From contig NC_092859.1 in the NCBI RefSeq assembly GCF_032062135.1, positions 107,438,341 through 107,502,340 of the forward strand: 64,000 nt of DNA, written 5' to 3'. Numbering within the stretch: the first letter of the stretch is position 1; the number at the start of each line of letters is the position of its first letter. The notes below the pieces were generated by a model. It ran no database searches, had not been told where the DNA came from, and saw nothing but the letters and a program-made list of their open reading frames with translations. The stretch is from Pyxicephalus adspersus (taxonomy: Eukaryota; Chordata; Amphibia; Anura; Pyxicephalidae). Positions 48,740-61,019 of this stretch are shown one piece after another. A program made the position numbers and the translations under genes.

Positions 48740-50985
48740 GTCTTACGAAGAAAACTTGTTATAAGAGAAATAGAAGTTGTACTTTAGGTATTTTATACTT
48801 TATGAATGAGCTTTAAGAGGGTGGATGAAAAAAAGTTTCATGTGTACCCACATGAAAATACATCTTAAAGGCCAAGCCCTGAGTTACATTCTGGTAAAGT
48901 GTTATGGGATAATTTGAAATTGGCAGTTCAATCAGGAAAACCCACAAAGATCTTCAACTGAAGAAATCCTCTGAAATTGCTTTGGTTCAACACATGCAAA
49001 AACTAACTGTTAATCTCATCTGATAGCGTCCAGTGCTTTCTCCTGGTTCCTAACTCTCTGAACTACAAAACATATTAATGCTATGGAGATAAGAAGAGGA
49101 GTGTCATGTAGTTCTAAAATCCTGCCCCAGGATGACAACGGTATTCTTCTATAAATAAAGTACACTAAGTGCCATCGCACAATGAAGCATGCAGTTATGT
49201 TACAGTACAGCTGTCCATATGCCCTAGTTGGCTCCAGCTACAAGCCCTAGGTGTGGTACTAACAGTGTCAACAGGTGAAAATAAAGGAAAACGTTTCCGG
49301 AAAAAGAACACAATTTTAGCCAAAACATCTATAGACTGATAAACTGGAATATTTTAAATGGGGTTTGGATAGGCTTTAAGGTAGAATCTAAATATTGAAA
49401 TATACAAGGTACAGTTGTGTATCATTGATGCTAAAGGGTACATGCTAAATACATGGTGATATTAACTAAGGATATGAAATCTTTTCTACAGGGACCATCT
49501 CATTTTTTTCCTTATTGCTAAGTTTTTTTTTTTGTATTCTTCTGCCATACTGTGATGACTTACAGTTTAATTTGGATCATAATAAAAGTTAGTGAAATCT
49601 GTTTTGTCTGATCATAAATGTTTTCTTTAAAGAATGGTACACATCTTACAAATTCTGCCAGAGTATGTAATATTATGAGCAAATCAGAGGGATTTGCGAA
49701 AAATGGCTCAAGTGGTTAATAACAGCTCATCAAATATAAATTGGCAGAGAAAATATCTTGCATAATTTTAAAGCAGTAATGAGCAAAATATTTTTCTCAA
49801 ATCAGAACTTCAGAAAAATAGACTGGTTCCCTCTAAAGTGGGGTTTGCCAAAAGTACCAATCAATTCCAATGTCAAAAAGTTCTAGCAGGACCTTTCCCA
49901 AGTAGAAAGCCTAAGGCTTTCAGCATCACTAAATGATACAGAGATCTATAGGGTTTATAGATTTATAGCACTGCACCTCATTACAAGATTGGCCACATAC
50001 ATCAATCTTAAATGACACCTTGGGAGCAGTAAAGGAATGCATCCCCAACTTATTTGCAATGCAGAGAACCAAAATACATGGCCACTCACTAGCAAGTATT
50101 GTTGTGCTGTGCATTGGAAAAAATAGCACATGCCCAATTTTAGGTCCAATTTCAGCCACAAGTATCCAGAGGGGTACAAAAATATAAACAAGAGCTGTCT
50201 CCTAAACTGTGCTACCCTAGGCAAAAGTGTTGTTCTGGTACATATGGTCATTAGATTTGCTTTGATGCACCTGGTATTACTATTTCCCTTGTGTGTCAAT
50301 AATCTTACCTGCAATTTATACAAACACATATTGGTATTCATGAAGCCTAAAATGTGCAGTACAATTCACATTCTGTATTAAGTTCTGAAAATGAGATGGA
50401 AACAATCAAAGTACCATTCCCATATGTTTGATGGATTAGGCTCTATTCTCATTTAATTTAATATTTGAAACTGATATTACCAAGTAAAGGATTGAATACA
50501 ACCTTATGTTTTTTAGCATTTGGTAACTTTTTTGTGGTTAGCCCTTTTGTGCATGCATTTATCTATAGACTATTATATCTGTGCTCTTTTATGTATTTGT
50601 GAAGCTATTCCGTAGAGAAGAAACATTTCTAGCCATGAACAATAAGTTATGCAAATACATAAGCTTGTTTTTCTTCTTTACTTTAACTGACTGCTCTTTT
50701 TTAATACTTTTATACTATAAGCTTTTTGAGTAGAATTGCTCATTTTATCTGTTTCCCAAAAGATATGAATCCTAAGTCTGTGTGGGTTGAGCAGGCTCAA
50801 GGGGGAAAGTTTGATGCTTATAGATCCTTGCAGTAATTAGACTGCTACATGCAAGACAGAATTTGCAGTCAATGCTGGGGACCTAATCTGTCCTTTTACA
50901 GCTATGTTTCAAAGTTTGCCATACTTGATACGAGCTGAATAATGCCAGTTCTACTAACACACACACATTTATTTCTATGTAGAGG
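48740..50985. other. non-coding, nothing recognised
   Basis: AT-rich DNA between hAT insertions. Open frames at 49929-50381 overlap on both strands and match nothing known. Confidence 0.5.
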
Positions 50986-50993
50986 GTCTAGCA

Positions 50994-52827
50994 CAGGGGT
51001 CTGCAACCCACGTCTCTTCAGCCTCCTTGTTGTGGCTCCCTTCGGCCTAGACAAAAGAAAAAAAAAAGAATAACAGGTATTTACCGCGGCCGGCGGGGTA
51101 AATTAGGGACACCCCTTCTTCTTCGTATGCATTGCAGAAGAGAGGGATTTCCCTTCAGGGCGTCCCTGGTGGGGGGGGAGAGCTATCGGCACGGGACTCG
51201 AGAGAGTCCCTCGCTGATAGGAGTCCCGTGTTCCTGGGCGCTTACCCAAAAACTAACATTGAGGCGCATCACAGCACCATGTAGGACACGGGACTAGATG
51301 CATTTCAGGGCAGCTGCTCATTGAGTGAAGATGCATGGCTCTTTAACAGACAACCAGGAGCTCATGATGGGAACAAATATTTTAAAAGCAAGTTTTCAAT
51401 ATCATAATGCATTAATTGTTTTTTATAAATGTCTTTAGGTATAGGAATTTGATCATGCACCTCAATTTAATTACTTATTATCTGAATTTTATAATAAATC
51501 CTGTGGGATCGCCCATAGCAAGGGGGGGTTTGAGTGACTTCACTGGACAGGTATAGTAGACAGGAACAAGGCACAGCAATGAGCAGTTCAGTTTGGGTTT
51601 ATTTACTAAGCCTATACACACCAAAACAGGCAAAATAAACAGAACAATAAAACAAAACCTGGCCACTTGGCCTCTAACTGACTGTTAGCCCCCTTGCTAA
51701 CAGTCCTGGCCAACCTACTGGCTAGCAGTACAGTTTTTCGCAAACACTCTGTTTTTACTCACAGTTTCTGCCTGAACTCCTCCCAGCTCACAGGCCAAGA
51801 ACTGGAGCCCAGGAAAGCGCAGACTGGGAGTTTATATCCACAGCCTAATTGCAAAGGTTGTGTTTCAGCTGGGATAATTTACATTTATTCATCCCCCAAG
51901 CCTCTTCAGCTCCCCCACCTGGCCAAGAAGCCCATTGACATTCAGCCTGGTACTTCAGCACCACCACTTGGCCAGAAAGAAAACTGCCTGCTCAAACAGA
52001 AAAGTATTCTGCATAATGTCTGTATCTTGGACAAATGTACCTATCGTCCTGGATACAACGATGTGTTTTTGTTGGCCAGCTGTTACAATCCTCATGAATT
52101 TATTTATTTTTATTTAAATTTGACATTATGGACTTTTCAGTTATATTTTAACTAATCATATATTAGCCATCTGATAAATTATGCTTTGATCTTGGGATAA
52201 TGAATCATGATAAACATACATTTAAACAAGTATATTATCATATGAATTGGATTAATTTGATTATGATCATAGTGAATTTAATTAAAATAATTGATAATAA
52301 AATAAGATGAACTATCCCACTTAAGTAAAGCTCCACATTATTAACACTTCATATATTGAATTTGCAAGCAATAGAGTCCCAGAGCTGATGTAATTTTTTA
52401 TTATATGTTCAAGTGCTTCGGTTGATTGCTGGCTGAGAAAGAAACCCGACGAGGATGAGAGCATACTGAAATGAACTTGTCAAAAAACGTTCCTAATTTT
52501 ATGTTTACTTTTTTAAAACTGCTTAGCTGCAACTATATGTTTTTTTATATTAAAGTGTGTCACGTTTTATTTAAATTTTACACAAACATGGGAAGAACTC
52601 AAAAAGGCCTGCATATATCAGTGTTTAATTTATTTCAAACTAGGCCTACACATGCACACTGCACTTCTGTTTTTTTGTATTCTGTTGTTGTAGCACGTAA
52701 AATTAAAAAAAGATTAAAACTTTTAAAAGTTTATGAGCTGTATTATGTTTTGCAGCTCCAGAATATTTTTCTTTAGTGGAAGAGGGCGCAAAATGGCTCT
52801 TTTCATATTAAAGGTTGCTGACCCCTG
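50994..52827. mobile_element. second hAT element, 1.83 kb, 8-bp target duplication
   Basis: Terminal repeats CAGGGGTCTGCAACC and GGTTGCTGACCCCTG are flanked by the exact 8-bp duplication GTCTAGCA (50986-50993 and 52828-52835). The left 350 bp is GC-rich (CCGCGGCCGGCGGGGTAAAT, CCCTTCAGGGCGTCCCTGG). The right end has GCGCAAAATGGCTCTTTTC, a phrase often found just inside hAT ends. The interior is AT-rich and I cannot recognise a transposase in it. Confidence 0.85.
51480..52450. other. unexplained interior of the second hAT element
   Basis: It includes a 153-codon + strand open frame (51694-52155) rich in Leu, Ser, Pro and Cys with no recognised motif. The hAT-like flanks stop near 51400 and resume near 52760. 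This block is either a decayed transposase region or a nested insertion; I could not find its borders. Confidence 0.35.
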
Positions 52828-53377
52828 GTCTAGCACATACCACTTGTAGTTTACAGAAGAGGTATAAGATGACCACACAGCAGAGATATAACTTTTTCAA
52901 GATAAAGATCACATTAAAAAGTATATAAACCAATAATCACACCCCCAAAAGCATTGCAAATGAGTCTCACACTATAGGGCCACATCCCTCCCTGGTGTTC
53001 CTGACTTTGCTTTCGTATGGGATGGACAGAACCTCATGTAGTAAACCTTTGAACTTTTTTTGCATGGAACATTAGTCTGTGCCAGGTGAACAAAGCTAAT
53101 ACTTGATTTCAAAGTTGGAGCATTGTTCTAACATCATGATCCAGAATATCATAAAAACATATTCTTTTAAGCAACTTACTCTATATGAAGGACAATTAAC
53201 TCATCCTCCCCTCTTTCATTTCACAGAGGAGGCATATTTAACAACCTCAATCATCGCAAACTGTGCCATTTTCCCCCAGATTGATGGAATTTAGATATTA
53301 CCTCCATGGTGACTTCTAATGAGCTGTACCTGGTGAATGCCTGGCCTATTGGCAGGAGTGCAAACCATGTGTTAGAA

Positions 53378-53807
53378 CAGGGGTCAGTAAACTCCAGGCT
53401 TTAGGCCAGATAAGGCCTAGCCAGTAGTCCTTCCGGGCCTAACGCCCCCCTCGTCGATAGGCCTATTCCCGGCCGGCAGGGGTTGGCGACCCGTAGCTCC
53501 AGAGCCGCATGCAGAGCGCATGCGTAGCTCCAGAGCCTCCTTGTTATGCCTCCTTTCCTTGTTTACCGCGGCCAGTGTTAACACTTCCGCCACTGGGGTA
53601 AGGGGACATTCCCTCTCCTCCATATGCCGAGGAGAGGGATTTCCCTTCAGGGGCTTACCCTCTCCTCAGTATGCATTGGGGAGGAGAGAGATTTCCCTTC
53701 AGATTCCTGGTGGGGGGCGGAGACATCAGCGAGAGAGAGAGTCTGGCCTAGTGTGCCTTAATGAGCTCCCAAAATGGCCTAGTAGCCAAAAAAGTTTGCT
53801 GACCCCT
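53378..53807. mobile_element. third hAT element, non-autonomous and chimeric
   Basis: The left end CAGGGGTCAGTAAACTCCAG and right end AAGTTTGCTGACCCCT form hAT termini. The flanks TGTTAGAA (53370-53377) and TATTAGAA (53808-53815) look like a one-mismatch 8-bp duplication, with the last G of the right terminus lost. The outer parts match the element at 48.0-48.7 kb in opposite orientation (GGGCCTAACGCCCCCC; ATGGCCTAGTAGCC; CTGGCCTAGTGTGCCTT). The centre (about 53480-53720) resembles the left GC-rich part of the element at 51 kb (GAGCCTCCTTGTTATG; TTTACCGCGGCC; GAGAGGGATTTCCCTTCAGG). Confidence 0.85.
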
Positions 53808-54184
53808 TATTAGAATGATTTAACACCCATGTACATATGCAGTAGTTATGTCATCCATGGCTGACAAGTAGGTGAAGAATCTTGACCCAAAACTGGTAGA
53901 ACATGGCAACATTTGGCATAAGTTACTATCAGCATTGTGGACTTTATGGACTGCGCTGCTGAAGAAGGAACACTAGGAAAAAAAGGTTGGCCATTTTGTG
54001 TACACCTGTATATTATGGAAAGTGATATGGGGGCCCTGGGCAGATAAAAGTCTAACTTGTAAATAGCAATACATAAGGGAACCTGAGCACACTTTTAAGC
54101 TTGCTTGAAAAAAACTCTTTCAACACTCAGGTTAGATTCAAAAGTTTGCTGATCATACCAAAGTGACCACTATGATCTATCACA

Positions 54185-55340
54185 GTGGAGTACCAAAAGT
54201 GCTGCTTGCCCTTTACACATCTTCTTCTGTCTTCTCTCTATCTCTTCATAACAATTGACTCCTTCCTAAACTCCACACCTACTCCCCCTACAACTACATC
54301 TGCCCAAGATATGGCCAACTACTTTAGGGATGAAACTGTCACACTCAGAGTTGTTGTCTCTGTTCACAGTGCTGTCCACCCCTTCCACCTGTAAATCATC
54401 ACTAACATCTCTCAGCCCTGTTACCCTGGATAAAGTCTCCTCTCTTCTCTCATTATGTCCATCTACTACCTGTCAGCTTGACCCCATTCCCCCTAATGTA
54501 CTCTGTGCCCACTTCTCTATCCTGGCAACGGCAATGACCTATTGGTATCTACCTCTCCACTTTCAAACATGTCAGTATTCTCTCTATCCTGAAGAAACCC
54601 TCACTAGACCCCTCCCTACCTTCTTTCTCCCCCCATATTTAGAACATTTCTCGGTTTTGTCACTTTCACCTCCACAACATCTCCAAAATCCGCCCCTACC
54701 TGTCCCCAGAGACCACCAAACTCCTTGTACATGCTCTTATCTCTCGTCTACGGTAACATACGGTAACCTCTCTGGTATTCCATTAACCCGACTCTCTCCT
54801 CTAGAATCTGATATGAATGTTGCATCCATCCTTCCCACCGCTCCTCTTATGTTGCATCTCTTTGTAGTTCTCTTCATTGGTTTCCATTTCACCTGAGGCT
54901 CCTGTGCTTTGCCTTCAAATCCCTCCACAGTTCTTGTCCCACTTTCTGACTTTCTGACTTCTGGTAGAAAAATACTTCCCTAGCCGCTCTCTTTGCTCCT
55001 CCAATGACCTACTACTGACCTCCTCACTCATAACCTTATCCAAGACTTTTTTAGATCAGCTTGCTCCTACTTTCTGCTCATTTAAAAGTACACTCAACTA
55101 CCGATTTTTCAAAATATACTACCCATTTTCTTCTGTCTCTTAAAATCCCCACTACCTACCCACTATTCCATATCCCCCTCCTACTGTGTGCTACTTCACC
55201 CACCTCTTAGGCTCTGCTGGGCAGGGTCCTCTCCTCCTCCTGTGTCCCTTTTTGTCTGTATGCGCCTGCAACCCCTTTTTAATGTACAGCCCTGCGTAAT
55301 ATGTTGGTGCTATATAAATGCTGTTTAATAATGATAGTAT
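54185..55340 (+). mobile_element. L2-type LINE, decayed, with 3' tail
   Basis: The + strand carries remnants of L2 ORF2 in several frames: AQDMANYFRDETVTLR near 54300, STTCQLDPIPPNVLC near 54466-54510, HNISKIRPYLSPETTKLLVH near 54670-54735, SGIPLTRLSPLES, and LCFAFKSLHS near 54902-54930. It then has the LRSSNDLLLTSSLITL-like and FKSTLNYRFF-like C-terminal pieces up to about 55110. The 3' UTR GGGCAGGGTCCTCTCC, TGTACAGCCCTGCGTAATAT and GTTGGTGCTATATAAATGCT follows. Most of the RT palm between about 54600 and 54650 is deleted. It is the same family as 15955-16475. Confidence 0.85.
54330..54896 (+). pseudogene. L2 LINE ORF2 remnant (188 open codons, mixed frames)
   Basis: This long open frame is only partly in the original L2 frame. 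CPSTTCQLDPIPPNVLC and SGIPLTRLSPLES are genuine L2 segments, but the middle (LSPPQHLQNPPLPVPRDHQT) is an out-of-frame reading of the conserved NISKIRPYLSPETTKLL block. No catalytic FADD box is present. It is not a functional protein gene. Confidence 0.75.
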
Positions 55341-55344
55341 CATA

Positions 55345-56285
55345 TGGGCAGTCTTTACTGGTGGTGTTTTTTTGTCAGTGTCACTAAGAGATTTGCTGAG
55401 TGAATTGCTCCCTTTATAGCAAGGCCATCAATCTCTCTACCCTGTTGGCCAGTGTATGATCATTTCAATAATGCATAGATAACATTTACTTAAATTGTGA
55501 AAATGTGTGCTTTGTATTACTAGATTTTTGTATGATGTTTAAAAGTCAAACAAAAAACAGAAAAACTACAGTTAATTAGGTGTAAATAAATAACCTGTAA
55601 TACTTTGTAATTATTCCATAATGAAAATGAATACAGTTTTCCTTTGCTTGCCATTTACTTTATTGCCTGCTGTGCAGACTAACGATCCTGATGTCTCAAT
55701 CCTCTAATATTATTTTTCTCTCATACATGCAAACAATTTGCTTTTGGCCCACAAGTTTTATTATTTGTGTCATATTCTATGCACAACATAATGCTTTAAG
55801 TACCACCAAAATTACTTTAGTGTAATTTAACTAACAACTGCCAAATCACATTATACATTGGTTGTATGCACACTATAAACTTCCTCATGTCTGCTTATTT
55901 GAGTTAAATATATAACGTGGATTATACCAAGAATGTTAAAAAGTGTTTTCTTTTGATTAAAATTCTTTTCTCATGCTGGCCTTGTTTCTTACAAAGCGTA
56001 TAATAGCATTTATTGGGACTGACTGATAACACTTCATACACAATGCTGCATGTCCCTTGTTCCTCATGAATGAAAGGCGCAGCTTACACTGTCCCCTGAG
56101 GGTCCCTGCTTTGCAATCTGCATTCAAGTCTGTGCAGAAAATTGATCTCCTAGGGGCACATTCAAAGCTCAGTATGAAATTTTGACATGGAAGTCCTGCT
56201 TTTGTAATAGAAAAGATTTGTGCCAAATAAAACACACTGACTCAAGAACAAACTCTTTTTGTTAGCAGAATAAACCATTATATAA
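55345..56285. other. non-coding, nothing recognised
   Basis: AT-rich. The minus-strand open frame at 55957-56235 has no recognised domain. Confidence 0.5.
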
Positions 56286-56287
56286 AT

Positions 56288-56930
56288 GTATGGCAAGTTT
56301 GGTTGGAATGTCTCACACACACACACACACACACACACATACATACATACATACAATTTTATATATATAGATTTATATAGTTCTGACATATACCAAAGTG
56401 CTGTACAATGAAACACTGAGCTAGACCCATCAGTCTCTGTACATAGGAGCTGACACTCTAATGTCCCCCCAGAATCACACACTAATATTATACATTTATA
56501 TACCTCTAACATATAACACAGCACTGTACAAAGATCAGCTTTGCCATATGTCTAGCAAGTTTGGTTTAAATGTCTCCTTGCGTTTCCTAGTGATTACCAA
56601 ATATACCTCTGACATATACCACAGTGCTGCACAAAGATTAGAGGTGCACTCACATGAGTCTGAGTCATATGTCTACCAAGTTTGGTTGAAATGTTTCCAT
56701 GTGTTTCCTAGTGATGACATACACACATACATACATACATCCAAATATAGCTCTGACATATAGCACAGCGCTGTACAAAGATGACTGGTGCACTCACATG
56801 AGTCTCAGTCATATGTAAGGCAAGTTTGGTTGAAATGTCTCCATTCGGTTTCGAGTGATGGTGGAACATACACAGATACATACATACATGCATACGCACA
56901 AACATCCAATTTCATATATATAGATTGTTT
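56288..56930 (-). repeat. tandem array of about 150-bp units carrying a LINE/SINE tail
   Basis: At least four diverged units. On the minus strand each reads: a (TATG)n-type stretch, a TTTC...GAGTGAT/GTGATG boundary, GGAGACATTTCAACCAAACT, TGnnnnACATATGACTCAGACT, CATGTGAGTGCACC, CTTTGTACAGCGCTGTG, then CTATATGTCAGAGCTATAT. The last part is the same tail as on the L2 LINEs and V-SINE. Tail copies sit at about 56370-56410, 56498-56535, 56600-56640 and 56745-56785. A (CA)n/(CATA)n microsatellite occupies 56313-56355. Confidence 0.8.
56313..56355. repeat. (CA)n (CATA)n microsatellite
   Basis: CACACACACACACACACACA continuing into CATACATACATACATACA. The second part shares the CATA motif ending the neighbouring tandem units. 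Confidence 0.95.
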
Positions 56931-56934
56931 GAGT

Positions 56935-59785
56935 ATTCACAAACTGTATAATTCATAATTTAATAGTTTACATTTGCTGCATTTTAAAATACATTTTTCA
57001 AAAGCAATAGCAATGAATCATTTAACATACATTATCATTCATCTAACCATTAGCCTTATATTGTGAATTATGTTTAATATTTGATTAAAATGAAGATTGG
57101 AGGATTGCTGATTCAGACTGACTGACCATGGTACTGCACCTAGCAGTAAAGGTTCTAATTTGAAGGTGTTATTCAGAATTGAGATTAAAGTTGACAGTAG
57201 GCAATGGTTTATTGAACCTCTTAGTTGAGTTGTAGTTCTGTAAAATTGTACCAATATGGCTTAAAGCATAACTATTGTGTCACAAGGTTTACATTAAACC
57301 ATTGCAAAACTGCTAAGAATATAATGTTTATTAAGGGTCTGTTCCCACTATGACTGTGTGCTTGGATTTCCAAAACACATGTGCTTTTCTGTGCGTGGAG
57401 CCATGCTTTGTTTTCGGCAGCCCATTTATTTGAAAGGGCAGCCAAATGCACCCCAGCTCACAGAAATGTAATGTATGCCGCACTTTTAAATGTTGAGTGA
57501 TTGTAAGGTGCATGTTGGGGTTCAATTAGGCATGTGGAATACCCCAGAGCATTTCAAGTCTATGACCTATGATCAAGTCTATGTGTTGCATTAACTCATA
57601 AGTTTGAGCATATGCATATGCATTGAGCTTATACGTACTTGAAAATATCCTTCCCAGAGACTTCATGTCCATGCGTACCCAGTAAATCAGTAGGACCCTG
57701 GAAAATATACAACAGTGTTGGCCAACTTGCAAAGTATAATAGAGCAACACAACAAAACAAACAACTGTCAAAAGAACAAAGAAACTCCATTTGTTTATAG
57801 ATTAGGAAATATCAATATTTAGAATTTTTTATTTATTATTACATGAGTGCATATTTTAGTTCTTGCTGCAGATATTTTTGAAAGAGCTTACTTCTTCATC
57901 GCCTTTAAAACAATTTAGGAAAGGGCCATGGGAAGACACGAGATACTTTCTTAGAAATTGCCTAGCGCAAAAGGAAAACACAAATTAATACCACTTTCAA
58001 TTAAAAAAAATCTGTATCCTAACATCTGAATTTAATTTAGAATCATCCTCTTGTATTGGTCAAAGAAGACAGGTACTAGGAGAGAGGTATTGAGCTACAG
58101 TGTACCAATGCGGAGAAGGAACATGTTAAGAGGATGAGAGCAGAGAGTGATGACGGCATTAGTCTGCTGTTACCTCTTCAACACCTAAAAATCCTTTGCA
58201 AAATGTCATAAATATTTATTTCATCCTAATATGTGTATTTGTATGTTATTCTATAAATTAGACCCTTCTCTGCTATACAGTACTATTTTGCATCAAATGG
58301 GTCACTTTCAGAAAGTATTATAAATGTCTTTTGTTCTTAGCGCTTTTTGTACATTTTTGAAGTCTGTGTTAATTGTTTCTGAATACATTAAATATTAAGT
58401 AGGTCGTTAATGAAAGAGAAATGTTTTTCTTTTTCACCTGGAAGAAACAAGAACCAAGAAATCCAATTAGTGGATTTTGGCAGTCTTGGGATCTTGTTCC
58501 CAACAAATGATTTTCATAGAGGGAAGTTGCGTTCTGCTTTTCTGGCACTTTTAAGTGAGCAGCTTGGAGTGAGGTACAAATGAGTGCTTTAAGCAAAATT
58601 CAAAATATGATAAAATTGCCAAGGCCTAAAACTAATATAATAATGATATACGACAAAAAATACCCCTTATATAATAGTAATCATAACCATGGTAAAAAAA
58701 AATTCATTGTGTACAGAAAAGTTTTGGACCTTAGGGAGCATACTTATAAATCAGTGTATGTAACCAGACATTCACTTGAGGTGAATCTAAATGTGTAATT
58801 AAAAACACATGTACCTGGAAGAATCACCTGCAGTAATGTTTGGTAGATGACTGTTTTTTAGATCATTTATGTCAATAATTAGTGTTCTGCAAATCTGCAT
58901 GCCTACTTGCACACTTGCTCATTTTATTCCTGGGTGTGATTTTACTGGAACCAATCCTTTATTTACAGCTCATAAAGATATTGTTCGTATACAGCAAAAA
59001 ACAGGTGTTTATCCATCTTGGCTACCTAGCCGTCTTTTAGTATCCAAAGCAGGTATCATTCTATTTGCAGAGTTTGAAAGTAATGATGCATATGAAGGGA
59101 TTTACTTGTATTTTAGATTTATTGTTATTTATACTGTATGATCAGAATAGTAACATCTGATCTGTTAATTATCTATTTATTACCCAGTACCAAAAAATCA
59201 AGTTAATACATTATTAGAATTTGACAAAGATCTTTTTGAGCTCTTATTTGACCTTTCAGTATGCAAAATGTTTTCCTTTCGGGCAATCTGCATTTTATGT
59301 AGCAATAATAGGAACCTGATGTGCTAAATGTCACTTGCGCTCACAGAGTCACTTCAAATATTGAAGTGCAGTAAGAGCAAATAACGCAGCTTTCCACCGA
59401 GCCTGGCATACTATCAAGTCAGCCAGAAGTCTTTCACATTCTACAAGTTTGCTATCTCTGTGAATAAATTGGAATGAGTCACTTGAATTGAGACTTTAAT
59501 GAAAGCTAACTGTGAAACCTGAGTGCTGGAATAGAATTTAAATTGGTTTTCAAATTTTATTTTCAAAACCCAAAGTGATGTTCATAATTCATGTTTTCAG
59601 TATGCTTGTGCTGCCCGCAGATATGTCCTATTTTGCTAACCGGTAGAAAATGTTAAAGGAGCGTACATGTTTTTTTTGTTGCACTGCTAAATGAATGAAC
59701 AGAATTGAATGTTCATCTTTTGAGCAAAGTAAAATTTTGGTTGTGTGGCACCTCCGAGGGGATGACCTCTATAGTTTGCCCCACT
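56935..59785. other. non-coding, nothing firmly recognised
   Basis: AT-rich. A GC-richer patch at about 57335-57500 beginning AAGGGTCTGTTCCCACTATG may be an old repeat. The open frame at 58869-59141 lacks any recognised feature. Confidence 0.45.
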
Positions 59786-59794
59786 ATTAATATT

Positions 59795-59870
59795 AGGATC
59801 ATGATCTTGTATTTATATAGCAAGATATTGCACAGCACTTTACAGAGCTGTGGAAGGAAGCCATGCAAAG
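59795..59870 (-). mobile_element. diverged LINE/SINE 3' tail
   Basis: On the minus strand: CTCTGTAAAGTGCTGTGCAA, TATCTTGCTATATAAATACA, then AGATCATGATCCTAATATTA. It aligns with the tail consensus with several differences. No body is recognisable. Confidence 0.55.
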
Positions 59871-59879
59871 TATCAAATT

Positions 59880-61015
59880 AAAAGGCAAATATATAGTTTA
59901 TTTTAGAACAGAGGTCAATGTAGGAGGTAGGCAAGTGTAGTTGAGAAATCAAGGTAGGAGAAGATCCATGGACACGCAACATACCAGTTAGTTGAAATAC
60001 TAAAGAAGAACTTTATGCTCACACACCAACACATTGTTATTTGCAAACACCATGCTAAACACACTTACAGAATGCTTGTATGCATGAAGTACTATGGAGG
60101 TTACAGTAGTGAGTCAACAAAATCCCAGGAGGCATACTAAAAAAGAAGCGGAAAGGAGTGGAAAAGTCCACTGGTCTCCATCCAACTAAGTAGGAATTTC
60201 TCGCCTGGTCAACATCATAACTATCATGGCCATTCATTTCAGAAAATTAAAACAACAAGAAAACACATTACCAGTGTCTCATAAACATAGTAAAGGTAAA
60301 TTAAATTGCAATACTTATAGACTTAACTTGATTTTGATGTTTAATGTAAGGATTGGTGTAGTTTTTAATAGGGAAAAGAACTTATCATTTATTTGTTGAT
60401 TTATATTTATGTTATTATTGTTTTATTCTACTGTATATGATGAGTCACAATATGGATGTGAATAGTTAGAGTTCGATTGAACTTATTGATGATTGGCTTT
60501 TGTTAAGTAATTAATTATGTATTTGCATGTATTTATATGTATGTTTGATGCATTCTTTGTTTTTTAAAGAATTATTTTACCATTGTAGGTCTTTAATGTT
60601 CCTGATAAAGCGTACTGCATTCCGCGAAATGTGTGGAATATGTATTTAACATCAAAAGAATAGAGACCCGAAAAAGCTGCACAGTGCTAAATATACCTTT
60701 TATAAATTTTTAATAATGTTACAAATAAATTAGAATTTTATGGTTTTTTACAAATTGTGATTATTACAAATTATTTGAGATGCCTAAAAAGTCCTGAGGA
60801 ATGCTCTTTGCTTTCCTACTTCTTTTTTGCTTAAATTATATCAAGAACCCATTTCAATACCACTTAAGGAAATTCTTGTCTTCAAGTGAGCTTCATCCAT
60901 TTGGATATGGAATATCTCTTTAGTGCACTTTTGCAGATTGCAATGCACTTGAACTAAAACTAAGGATTATTAAACAAAGTAAAACACTAAAAGTTAAATT
61001 CAAAATATAAAGTAT
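59880..61015. other. non-coding, apart from a short motif
   Basis: AT-rich; nothing recognised except the CCTGATAAAGC motif at 60601. Confidence 0.45.
60600..60636 (+). repeat. CCTGATAAAGCG...CGCGAAATGTGTGG motif
   Basis: TCCTGATAAAGCGTACTGCA followed by TTCCGCGAAATGTGTGG, with a GCG/CGC stem. It is a third relative of the motifs at 24391 and 46249, here about 0.4-0.7 kb upstream of a Penelope-like coding remnant on the same strand. Confidence 0.45.
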
Positions 61016-61019
61016 ATGA

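Noticed and set aside
51694..52155. 153-codon + strand open frame inside the second hAT element
   Set aside because: It does not resemble an hAT transposase and has no recognised motif. I kept the region as unexplained and did not call a gene.
53417..53813. GC-rich open frames around 53.4-53.8 kb as a CpG island or exon
   Set aside because: The GC-rich block lies wholly inside a non-autonomous hAT element and is shared with a neighbouring hAT copy, so it is transposon sequence.
54330..54896. 188-codon open frame as a possible host gene
   Set aside because: It is an L2 LINE remnant read partly out of frame; the conserved L2 blocks switch frame within it.
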